Positions 1-7,751 of a DNA stretch of 64,000 bases are shown piece after piece. Position 1 is the first letter of the stretch, and each line of letters begins with the position of its first letter. Source of the stretch: Flammeovirgaceae bacterium UBA2371 (GTDB lineage: Bacteria > Bacteroidota > Bacteroidia > Cytophagales > Cyclobacteriaceae); the NCBI GenBank assembly GCA_002345965.1, contig DDTF01000066.1, forward strand, positions 41,641-105,640, given 5' to 3'. Below the pieces are notes generated by a model. It was given only the letters and a program-made list of their open reading frames with translations. It was not told the DNA's origin and made no database searches. Position numbers and translations under genes: made by a program.

Positions 1-121
1 ACTTTTCTTCCAGCGCAAGTTCTGCCTTTGCGCTTTCAGACGTGTAGCCCTGAATGGACTTTTGTGCAAAGGCATGGGAGGACAATGCCAGGATGCATAT
101 TGTGTAAGCGAGTTTTTTCAT
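1..121 (-). CDS. Secreted protein, 5' end only (possible M28-type peptidase)
   Basis: The first 40 codons of a minus-strand gene lie here, and the rest is outside the window. The product starts MKKLAYTICILALSSHAFAQ, a clear signal peptide cleaved after AFA-Q, followed by a stretch close to KSIQGYTSESAKAELALEEK. That mature N-terminus resembles Bacteroidota M28 metallopeptidases of the glutamate carboxypeptidase II/transferrin receptor type, which often start with a xGFTxxSAxxQ segment. No catalytic residue is visible, so export is secure but the family is a guess. Confidence 0.5.
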   Translation of the reverse strand, partial: MKKLAYTICILALSSHAFAQKSIQGYTSESAKAELALEEK

Positions 122-233
122 GGGTAATTGAGATTAGAAATTGGATGTTCAATATAATCCATCTGAGGATTTATTAGCCAATATTGTTTTATAATCGGCT
201 TGAGGGCACTTCTAGCGCGAGGCTACAACAAAA

Positions 234-262
234 AAAAGAGGCCACTATTAGTGGCCTCTTTT
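234..262 (-). terminator. Rho-independent terminator after susD
   Basis: A perfect 12-bp stem (AAAAGAGGCCAC with its complement) closes a 5-nt loop. It lies 23 bp past the susD stop. The A/T ends of the stem give a T-run on both strands. Confidence 0.85.
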
Positions 263-284
263 CAAAATTTAGTTGAACCTTGGT

Positions 285-1616
285 TTAGTTACCGTATCCT
301 TCATTTTGTACCAATCCTGAATTGATCAGTCTTTCTCTGTTAGGGATAGGGAATACTAAACTTGGATCGTTGTAAGGCAGTGCCCCAACAGACCTTTGGG
401 TACGCTTGATGTCATGGATCAGGTGCCCTTCAAACGCCAGTTCCAGGTGACGTTCCAGTAAGATGTCATCAATTGTAACTGAAGCCAGCGGGGTAGTAAG
501 TCCGGCTCTGTTTCTGATGAAGTTGATATCATCCAGAGGAGCTTGGCCCAAAGCAGTGCCTTCGCGGAAGTTACCTTCTGCTCGGGTCAGGTACATTTCT
601 GATAACCTAACGATATTTACGTTGCCAAATTGATTGTTCCATTTTCCGGTGCGTTCATCATCATAGAACAGTGCAAGGCGCTCATCGGCAGGATCATACA
701 AAGCCAAATGAGCAGGCTCAACATAAATGTCGCCACGACCACCAAAATCAGATGACGCAAAAAAGGTATTCATGTTATTGATACCTGCCTGATTGGTTAC
801 CTGAATGGAGAACACATCTTCAGCAGTTGCGTTGGAAGAACCATTGGAGCTGTTGTTGAAGTTGTTGGCATAGTCGCTGAGCAAACTGTATTTTCCTGAT
901 GCAATTACCCTGTGGGCAGCATCTCTGGCTTTGGCATAATCGTTTTGCATCAAGTAGACTCTCGACAATATAGCACTTGCAGTATAAGTAGTGGCAAAGA
1001 AACCATTGGTTTCAGGCAACAAGTTGACTGCATCGGTGAGGTCCTGGATAATCTGCGTATACACTTGCTGTACGGTGCTGCGATTGAGCGGCTCAAGATT
1101 ATCCGGAGTCAATGCCAATGGAATTCCAGGGTTGTTGGCCGGATTGCCATCGGTATATGTTTTAGCATATACACGTACCAGTTCAAAGTGTGTTAAAGCG
1201 CGGATGAATTTTGCTTCACCTTCCACTTTGTCTTTTTTGGTGCTTACAACTACATTCAAGTTGTTCAATACGGTGTTGGCTGCATTGATCGTTTCGTAGG
1301 CTTCCAACCAGGTTAACTCTGCCTGACCGTTGGTGATCAACAATTTCTTGATGAATATCTGACCAGGATCAACAAAGGTTCCATCCCAAAACATTTCTCC
1401 ATCGTCACCAATCAATTCTGCATCTCTCTGCATGTTGCCGCCTAGTACATCACCATCACCCAATAGGGCATAGGCTCCCACCAGTAGCGCTTCAACATCT
1501 TTAGATGTTTTAAGGGCGCTGGAAGACTCCACAGAGTTTACGGGTGCTATGTCAAGCTGATCAGCGCAACCAAAAAACACTGCGGTTATTATAAGTGTTA
1601 TTATTTTATTTTTCAT
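285..1616 (-). CDS. RagB/SusD family nutrient-uptake lipoprotein
   Basis: This is the outer-membrane lipoprotein that caps a SusC-type TonB-dependent transporter and binds its oligosaccharide or peptide ligand. It has a short hydrophobic leader ending at the lipobox Cys17 (AVFFGC), the typical SusD N-terminus (CADQLDIAPVNS), a TPR-like helical core (AEGNFREG, LNDIN-like region) and the late ERHLELAFEGH segment shared by the family. At 443 residues it is at the short end for SusD. It lies 27 bp downstream of its susC partner, so the two are co-transcribed. No glycoside hydrolase, peptidase or regulator is adjacent, so the substrate cannot be inferred. Confidence 0.96.
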   Translation of the reverse strand: MKNKIITLIITAVFFGCADQLDIAPVNSVESSSALKTSKDVEALLVGAYALLGDGDVLGGNMQRDAELIGDDGEMFWDGTFVDPGQIFIKKLLITNGQAELTWLEAYETINAANTVLNNLNVVVSTKKDKVEGEAKFIRALTHFELVRVYAKTYTDGNPANNPGIPLALTPDNLEPLNRSTVQQVYTQIIQDLTDAVNLLPETNGFFATTYTASAILSRVYLMQNDYAKARDAAHRVIASGKYSLLSDYANNFNNSSNGSSNATAEDVFSIQVTNQAGINNMNTFFASSDFGGRGDIYVEPAHLALYDPADERLALFYDDERTGKWNNQFGNVNIVRLSEMYLTRAEGNFREGTALGQAPLDDINFIRNRAGLTTPLASVTIDDILLERHLELAFEGHLIHDIKRTQRSVGALPYNDPSLVFPIPNRERLINSGLVQNEGYGN

Positions 1617-1643
1617 TTTCTTAAATGCTTTAATGGTTGACTT

Positions 1644-4600
1644 TTAGAATCCGATGTTTAGACCGAAAGTAATCATCTTAGCCTGAGGCGCAGAATAGAA
1701 ATCAATACCCTGGCTCACGTTGGCAGTGGTAACATTACCTCCAGCATTAGGTCCGGCATTGCTCAAGTCTGTGTTCACTTCAGGGTCCCACATTTTATAA
1801 TCTGTAAAAGTCAGCAGGTTTTGGGCGCTCGCATAAATCCTCACTTTGGTAAATGAAGTTTTGCTGAGAAGTGTACGTGGTAAATTATAACCAAGTGTCA
1901 AAGTCTTGAGTCGTACATAACTTCCGTCTTCCACATAACGAGACGATTCTCCTGTACCGTTGCCATCAAATAATCTGGCTTGAGGAATGTTGGTGATGTC
2001 ACCAGGATTTCTCCAGCGATTAAGCTGATCTTTTCTCTGGTTATCAAAGAAGTCACCATTGGCGGCAAAGAATTTACCACCCCCTAAATAGATGTCATTT
2101 CCCTGAACACCCTGGAACAACACACTTAGCTCAATTCCTTTGTATGAGAAGTTATTAGTGATACCCCAGATGAAGTCAGGATTAGGATCTCCAATCTTTG
2201 TGAATTCGGCAGCATTGTAATCATTGGTCGTTGCTGTTAATTCGCCATTGGCATCTTTCATAAAGTACAAGGCATCACCATTGGCTGGATCTACTCCTGC
2301 ATATTTAGGACCGTAAAAGATACCGATAGGTTCACCCTCTACTGCCCTTGACAAGAAGTTTCCATCTACGACCTGATCCTGAATATCAGTGATCAGGTTT
2401 CTGTTTCTGGCAAAGTTAAAGCTGGTATTCCATTTAAGCTCTCCAGTCAGGTTGACAGAGTTAATCACCAATTCAAAACCTTTGTTCTCAAGATTACCCA
2501 GGTTTTTCACTTGGGTTCTTGCAGCCCCTGCAGTACCAGGCAGGTTTACATTGAGCAACAGGTCAGAGGTGTTTTTTACATAGTAATCCACCTCACCGGT
2601 AATTCTGTTGTTGAGGAAACCAAAATCGATACCAAAATCCAACTGGGAAGTTTGCTCCCAACGCAAATCAGGGTTTGCCAACTGCGAAGGACGTTGACCT
2701 GGCACACCAGCATAACCTCCATCACCGGAGCTTAGACCTTGCCATGGGAAGTTTCCAATCTCAGCATTTCCTGTCAAGCCGTAGCTCACTCTGAGTTTCA
2801 AGAATTCGATCGTATTGTTCTCTGACAAAAACTGTTCCTCACTAAGTATCCAGCCTGCAGAAGCTGCTGGGAAAAATCCGTAGCGGTTGTCTGGTCCAAA
2901 TCTGGATGAACCATCCACACGTCCACTTAAGCTAAGCAGGTATTTATTGGCAAACTTATAGTTGGCGCGAGCGAAATAGGAAAGGAAAGAGTATTCGGTT
3001 TCAGTGGCATTTCCTAAAGTAATGCTGGCAGCCGAAGTGATCTTGCGATAAGAATCGCTGGGGAATTGTTGTCCTTGAACTCTTGCGAAGTTGGCATTAG
3101 AGTTTTGAAAACTCATACCACCCACTGCTTCCAACTCATGTTGCCCAAAAGATACATTGTAAGACAAAAAGTTATTTGTAGTGTAGTTGAATACCTGCGT
3201 GCGGATATCATCCCCCTGTCCATTAGGTGCACCTGTGTTGCGCGAGGCTACACTAGCCAGGTATCTTTCTTCGTGTTGGCTAAGTAGGTCATAACCAAAT
3301 TCGGATCTGAATCTAAGGTTATCCAAAATATTATAACTGCCGTAGAAAGTTCCCAGGTTTCTGAATACTGTATTGGTATTGTCGTTATAGTTAATATCAA
3401 TAAGTGGATTGTAATAGAGCGGGAAATTGGAGTTGGGTAACCCCGTAGTAAGGTCAAGCACTCCACTCAGCAGATTTGTTCTTGTATCGATAATCGGTGT
3501 AAGAGGAGGTAATGCAATCATCTGCAATGGAGTAGAGAATGCATTGTCATCGGGTACCCTGCTATTTATAGTTCTTCCCAAGCTAAAGCTCATACCTAGG
3601 GATAACTTGTCGTTGGCTTCATGATCGAGGTTGATTCTTCCGTTGACTTTATCGAACGCAGTACCTAAAAGAATACCATCCTGATTGCTGCTACTTAAGG
3701 AAGTATAGAATCTGGTTTTCTCGGTACCTCCACTAGCGCTAAAATCGATTTGGTTGATTGATCCTCTGACCAAAGCTTGTCTGTCCCAATCAGTATCTAC
3801 ATAAGAGGGAGAGGAGGGGTCTTGCCAGGCAGCTCTTACGCCACCCGCATAACGATCCAGTCTTGCTTCCAAAGAGGCTACGGAGATATAACCAGTATTG
3901 GCGCGTGCTTCCTGGAATAACTCCACATATTCTGCAGTGTTCAACCACTCTACATGGTTGGTTGGCTCACTGAACCCAGTCATGAAATTGACGTTGAAGT
4001 TGGTCTTCTCGCTTTTTCCTCTTTTAGTAGTGATGATAACCACACCATTTGCTCCACGTGATCCGTAGATGGCAGCGGCAGAAGCATCCTTAAGAATTTC
4101 AATGGATTCGATATCAAAGGAGTTCAAGTCTGCAAGCGGGTTGGTATCACCGCTTAGTGCAGTCTGGCTTTGTGATGTAATGGGAACACCATCGACAACA
4201 TAAAGTGGCTGCGATCCTGCAGACAATGAAGAGGTACCGCGTACCCTTACTTTTATACCTTGGCCAAGTTTACCATTACTTGCTTCTACAAACACACCTG
4301 CGGCTCTTCCCTGGATCGCCTGTTCAAAAGAGGGAACTGGAATATTTTCAACCTGGCTGCCACTTACTTTGGCTATGTTTCCCGTGAGGTCTTGTTTCAA
4401 TTGAGTACCATATCCAACTACCACCACTTCGGACAATTGTTTTACGTCTTCAGAGAGAGTGACATCAATCACAGAGTTTGCGCCTATGGCAACGTCTGTT
4501 GTTGTGAATCCAATAAATGAAAACGTCAATGTTCCACCAGTTGTGGGTACTGATAATCTGTAATTTCCTTCAACATCGGTAACAGTTCCAGTTGAAGTTC

Positions 4601-4742
4601 CTTTTAGTAATACACTAACACCCGGTAATGAGCTACCGTCAACTTCTGAGGTAACTTTGCCTGAAACAGTACGTTCCTGCGCCCAAAGCGAATTGGGTAG
4701 GCAAAGTCCTAAGATGGTCATTAAGAGTAAAAATTTCCTCAT
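1644..4742 (-). CDS. SusC/RagA family TonB-linked outer-membrane transporter
   Basis: This is the transporter half of the Sus-type pair. It imports a ligand across the outer membrane using TonB energy. Residues 1-21 form a signal peptide (cleavage near LWA-Q). Residues about 24-105 are a carboxypeptidase-regulatory-like beta-sandwich (VSGKVTSEVDGSSLPGVSV). A TonB-box-like segment follows (SEVVVVGYGTQ), then the plug domain with the RVRGTSSL, PLYVVDGVPI and DIESIEILKDASAAAIYGSR signatures, then a 22-strand-type barrel ending in an aromatic-rich C-terminus (TFGLNIGF). The length of 1032 residues is normal. A Bacteroidota-type -7 element lies 28 bp before the start codon. Confidence 0.97.
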   Translation of the reverse strand: MRKFLLLMTILGLCLPNSLWAQERTVSGKVTSEVDGSSLPGVSVLLKGTSTGTVTDVEGNYRLSVPTTGGTLTFSFIGFTTTDVAIGANSVIDVTLSEDVKQLSEVVVVGYGTQLKQDLTGNIAKVSGSQVENIPVPSFEQAIQGRAAGVFVEASNGKLGQGIKVRVRGTSSLSAGSQPLYVVDGVPITSQSQTALSGDTNPLADLNSFDIESIEILKDASAAAIYGSRGANGVVIITTKRGKSEKTNFNVNFMTGFSEPTNHVEWLNTAEYVELFQEARANTGYISVASLEARLDRYAGGVRAAWQDPSSPSYVDTDWDRQALVRGSINQIDFSASGGTEKTRFYTSLSSSNQDGILLGTAFDKVNGRINLDHEANDKLSLGMSFSLGRTINSRVPDDNAFSTPLQMIALPPLTPIIDTRTNLLSGVLDLTTGLPNSNFPLYYNPLIDINYNDNTNTVFRNLGTFYGSYNILDNLRFRSEFGYDLLSQHEERYLASVASRNTGAPNGQGDDIRTQVFNYTTNNFLSYNVSFGQHELEAVGGMSFQNSNANFARVQGQQFPSDSYRKITSAASITLGNATETEYSFLSYFARANYKFANKYLLSLSGRVDGSSRFGPDNRYGFFPAASAGWILSEEQFLSENNTIEFLKLRVSYGLTGNAEIGNFPWQGLSSGDGGYAGVPGQRPSQLANPDLRWEQTSQLDFGIDFGFLNNRITGEVDYYVKNTSDLLLNVNLPGTAGAARTQVKNLGNLENKGFELVINSVNLTGELKWNTSFNFARNRNLITDIQDQVVDGNFLSRAVEGEPIGIFYGPKYAGVDPANGDALYFMKDANGELTATTNDYNAAEFTKIGDPNPDFIWGITNNFSYKGIELSVLFQGVQGNDIYLGGGKFFAANGDFFDNQRKDQLNRWRNPGDITNIPQARLFDGNGTGESSRYVEDGSYVRLKTLTLGYNLPRTLLSKTSFTKVRIYASAQNLLTFTDYKMWDPEVNTDLSNAGPNAGGNVTTANVSQGIDFYSAPQAKMITFGLNIGF

Positions 4743-4769
4743 ATATTATTATGATTAGTTATTGATACC

Positions 4770-4777
4770 CAAAATTA
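4770..4777 (-). promoter_or_regulatory. Candidate -7 element for susCD
   Basis: On the minus strand this reads TAATTTTG, a full match to the Bacteroidota -7 consensus TAnnTTTG, 28 bp before the susC start. I see no good TTTG at -33, so the call rests on the -7 box alone. The rest of the 262-bp gap (4743-5004) shows no gene. Confidence 0.35.
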
Positions 4778-5004
4778 AGAAGTATTAAAGTCAATAGGGT
4801 AATCAATATGGGGGATTTATCCTAACGGGCAAATTGGGGTATAAATAGTGCTTTATTGATTATGTCTTAAGGAATTAGCTAGCAAATAGTTGTTTAAACT
4901 TGGGATTTAGCTAGACAAAGTGTATCCACTTATGCGAAACCATCTTACAAGTGTCTCTGAAATTGAAGACCCTTTATAATCAAGTATAAATCAGTCAGTT
5001 ATGA

Positions 5005-5964
5005 TTACTGCTTTTTTCGGCTTAAGGCTCTTTCAACAGCGGCTACAATATGCTCTGGAGCCAGCCCGTATTTTTTAAGGAGATCTGTTGGTTTTCCACT
5101 TTCACCAAAAGAATCGTTGACCGCCACCATTTCGATGGGTGCGGGGAAGTGTTGGGAAAGTGCTTGTGCAATGCTGTCTCCAAGTCCACCATTCTTTTGA
5201 TGTTCTTCGCAAGTGACTGCACATCCTGTTTTAGAAACTGATTTTACAACTGCGTCAGTGTCAAGTGGTTTTACCGTGTGTATGTTGATGAGTTCTACGC
5301 TAATTCCTTTCTCAGACAAAATAGCTTCGGCTTCAATCGCTTGCCATACCATATGTCCGTTGGCGAACAACGTAACATCTTTGCCCTCTATCATTTTGTC
5401 TGCCTTGCCAATTTCAAAAGGCCTGGCATCGGCAGTAAATATGGGCCATGAAGGTCTTCCAAATCGAAGATAGGCGGGACCGACATGATTACCCAAAGCC
5501 AGAGTCGCAGCTTTAGTCTGATTATAGTCGCAGGGTACTATTACGGTCATGCCAGGAAGCATCTTCATCATGCCCACATCTTCCAGGATTTGGTGAGTAG
5601 CCCCATCTTCGCCAAGAGTGAGTCCTGCGTGTGAAGCACATATTTTCACATTCTTACCTGAATAGGCAATAGATTGTCTGATTTGATCGTAAACCCTGCC
5701 AGTAGAAAAATTGGCAAAAGTACCAGTGAAAGGAATTTTGCCACCAATGGTCATCCCTGCTGCAACCCCCATCATGTTTGCTTCAGCTATACCCATTTGA
5801 AAAAAGCGATCTGGAAATTCTTTTTGGAAGGCATCCATTTTGAGAGATCCGGTGAGGTCTGCACAGAGGGCTACTACCTGATCATTGTTTTTGCCTAATT
5901 CCAGCAAACCTGCTCCAAAACCAGAGCGTGTGTCTTTTTTATCGGTGAAGGTATATTTAGTCAT
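5005..5964 (-). CDS. Transketolase, C-terminal (pyrimidine-binding) subunit
   Basis: This is the second half of a split transketolase of the non-oxidative pentose phosphate pathway. It transfers two-carbon ketol units with thiamine diphosphate (TPP) bound between the two subunits. The 319 residues contain the pyrimidine-binding domain (FFQMGIAEANMMGVAAGM, with the Glu that activates TPP) and the C-terminal domain (VELINIHTVKPLDTDAV). The partner half lies upstream on the same strand, but 255 bp away, whereas split transketolase genes are usually adjacent. A family member annotated as 1-deoxyxylulose-5-phosphate synthase-like is less likely because the two-subunit layout and lengths match split transketolase. 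Confidence 0.95.
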   Translation of the reverse strand: MTKYTFTDKKDTRSGFGAGLLELGKNNDQVVALCADLTGSLKMDAFQKEFPDRFFQMGIAEANMMGVAAGMTIGGKIPFTGTFANFSTGRVYDQIRQSIAYSGKNVKICASHAGLTLGEDGATHQILEDVGMMKMLPGMTVIVPCDYNQTKAATLALGNHVGPAYLRFGRPSWPIFTADARPFEIGKADKMIEGKDVTLFANGHMVWQAIEAEAILSEKGISVELINIHTVKPLDTDAVVKSVSKTGCAVTCEEHQKNGGLGDSIAQALSQHFPAPIEMVAVNDSFGESGKPTDLLKKYGLAPEHIVAAVERALSRKKQ

Positions 5965-6111
5965 TTTGGGGTATGGATTCGGTCAGTCGCAATAATACTA
6001 CTTACTGGTCAAAAGCGCGAGTATGTTAATAAGTTGTTAATGTCTAATTTTTTTACTTCCAATACCAACCTAACAATAATCAATTCGTTAAGAGATGAGA
6101 GTAAATAACTT

Positions 6112-6201
6112 ATGCAGCTATCACACACCGATCGTAGATTATTATTGTGGTTCATACTGGCACTCCTTGTAGCTATTCTTCCCTGGATTCTCTTAGCGTA
6201 A
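6112..6201 (+). CDS. Possible 29-residue single-span membrane peptide
   Basis: A short plus-strand reading frame lies inside the gap between the two minus-strand transketolase genes. It begins MQLSHTDRRLLLWFILAL and continues with about 18 hydrophobic residues to the stop. A charged N-terminus followed by one clean transmembrane helix is the usual shape of real small membrane proteins, and the frame fills the otherwise unexplained gap. No homologue is recognised and no promoter is obvious. It may be a chance frame in AT-rich DNA. Confidence 0.35.
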   Translation: MQLSHTDRRLLLWFILALLVAILPWILLA

Positions 6202-6219
6202 CTGGGAGAGCACAAAGAA

Positions 6220-7062
6220 TTAATAGTCGCCTAAAGTTTCCTCCAACTGATCCAATGCAAGCGCCAGCTGTTCATCGTTAGGGGCAATGCCGTGCCATTT
6301 GTGTGATCCTACCATAAAGTCAACGCCATAGCCCATTTCAGTACGCATCAGGTTCATCACGGGTTTGCCTTTGCCAGTTAGGGTCTTGGCATGCTTCAAT
6401 GTTTTAATGACTTCTTCCAGGTCGTTGCCATTGCATTCGATCACTTCCCACCCGAATGCTTTCCACTTTGCCTTAAGGTCCATCAATGACAAAACCTCAT
6501 CAACTGGTCCGTCTATCTGTTGGCCATTGTAGTCAATGGTAGCAATTAAATTATCTATTTTGTTGTGCGCTGCGAACATGGCAGCTTCCCAAACCTGCCC
6601 TTCTTGTTGTTCACCATCCCCCATGAGCACATAGATCAATTGTTTGTCCTTATTCAATTTCTTCGTTGCGGCAGCGCCAATGGCAACTGATAGTCCCTGA
6701 CCCAAAGAACCGGAGGCAACTCTTACACCAGGCAGGTGTTCGTGTGTTGCGGGGTGACCTTGAAGTCTTGTATTTAGTTTTCTGAAAGTGGACAGTTCTT
6801 TGATGTCGAAATATCCAGACCGGGCAAGTACTGAATACCAAACGGGAGAGATGTGGCCGTTAGAGAGAAAGAAAAGATCTTCACCTTGACCATCCATATT
6901 GAAGCTTTTATCATACTTCATGATTTCGAAGTAGAGCGCTACAAAGAACTCAGTACATCCCAGTGATCCACCGGGGTGGCCTGATTGGCAGGCGTGCACC
7001 ATTCGAACGATGTCTCTTCTTACCTGGGAGGTTAATTGTTGAAGCGCCTGGATATCAGCCAT
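6220..7062 (-). CDS. Transketolase, N-terminal (pyrophosphate-binding) subunit
   Basis: This is the TPP-diphosphate-binding half of the split transketolase. The 280 residues include the family landmarks GHPGGSLGCTEFFVALYF near residues 28-45, LGQGLSVAIGAA, and the TPP motif MGDGEQQEGQVWEAA with the downstream Asn (IATIDYNGQQIDG). It must pair with the C-terminal subunit encoded 255 bp downstream to form the active enzyme. The start codon follows a 100-bp spacer after the thiol peroxidase gene, so it probably has its own promoter. Confidence 0.95.
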   Translation of the reverse strand: MADIQALQQLTSQVRRDIVRMVHACQSGHPGGSLGCTEFFVALYFEIMKYDKSFNMDGQGEDLFFLSNGHISPVWYSVLARSGYFDIKELSTFRKLNTRLQGHPATHEHLPGVRVASGSLGQGLSVAIGAAATKKLNKDKQLIYVLMGDGEQQEGQVWEAAMFAAHNKIDNLIATIDYNGQQIDGPVDEVLSLMDLKAKWKAFGWEVIECNGNDLEEVIKTLKHAKTLTGKGKPVMNLMRTEMGYGVDFMVGSHKWHGIAPNDEQLALALDQLEETLGDY

Positions 7063-7165
7063 GAGGGTAGTGGTTTATCCGCGAAGATGTGTGAATTTTG
7101 CTAACCACGCAAAAGAATTAAACATCAATTGAAGTGCAATTCTCAAAGGTGCCGTAAAGCTTTAT

Positions 7166-7750
7166 CTAACGCTTCTTTTTAGTGGCTTTTTTGATTGCTT
7201 TTTTCTTCGATGCTTTTTTAGTCGCTAACTTTTTGGCGGTGGTTTTCGCAGGGGATGACTTCTTTGGGCTTTTGACTTTCACTGGTTTTGAGGGCACTCC
7301 CGGATTTAAAATCTGATCAGCGTGATTTTTTGTATCCACCTTCTCAATAATCTCCTCGATAAGCCCCTTTTCATCAATCACGAAAGTGACGCGGGCTGTT
7401 CCCATGTACTTTCTGCCATACATCGATTTTTCAACCCACGTTCCATACTTGGAATGAATGATCTTATCTACATCTGCCAGTAACTGGAATGGGAGCTTTT
7501 GCTTCTCAATAAATTTTTGGTGTGACTTCTCACTGTCGGTACTCACGCCAAGCACTTCGTATCCTTTTTTCTGTAACAATTTATAATTATCTCTCAGGTT
7601 GCAAGCCTCGGTGGTGCAGCCGGGTGTCTGATCTTTGGGATAAAAATAGAGTACTACCTTTTTCCCCTTTAATGAAGAGAGAGAAACCTGGTTTCCGTCC
7701 TGATCATTTACTTTAAAGTCAGGTGCTTTTTGTCCAACTTTTAGTGCCAT
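7166..7750 (-). CDS. bcp: Thioredoxin-dependent thiol peroxidase (BCP/PrxQ type) with lysine-rich tail
   Basis: This enzyme reduces hydroperoxides. The peroxidatic Cys45 and resolving Cys50 are visible in TPGCTTEAC, the atypical two-Cys layout of BCP/PrxQ. Residues 1-150 match the AhpC/TSA fold. Residues from about 155 to 194 form an added tail made almost only of Lys, Ala, Ser and Thr (TTAKKLATKKASKKKAIKKA), which ordinary BCP lacks. I chose the ATG at 7750 (MALKVGQKAPDF) over an upstream in-frame ATG because the family starts there and because it lies 1 bp past the stop of the M23 gene, suggesting translational coupling. Confidence 0.94.
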   Translation of the reverse strand: MALKVGQKAPDFKVNDQDGNQVSLSSLKGKKVVLYFYPKDQTPGCTTEACNLRDNYKLLQKKGYEVLGVSTDSEKSHQKFIEKQKLPFQLLADVDKIIHSKYGTWVEKSMYGRKYMGTARVTFVIDEKGLIEEIIEKVDTKNHADQILNPGVPSKPVKVKSPKKSSPAKTTAKKLATKKASKKKAIKKATKKKR

Positions 7751-7751
7751 G

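Noticed and set aside
6009..6215. Minus-strand frame of 68 codons between the transketolase halves
   Set aside because: Its composition and lack of domain pattern suggest chance. The opposing short membrane frame is a better candidate.
5005..7062. 1-deoxyxylulose-5-phosphate synthase or pyruvate dehydrogenase E1 halves
   Set aside because: Motifs and lengths of both halves fit split transketolase better.
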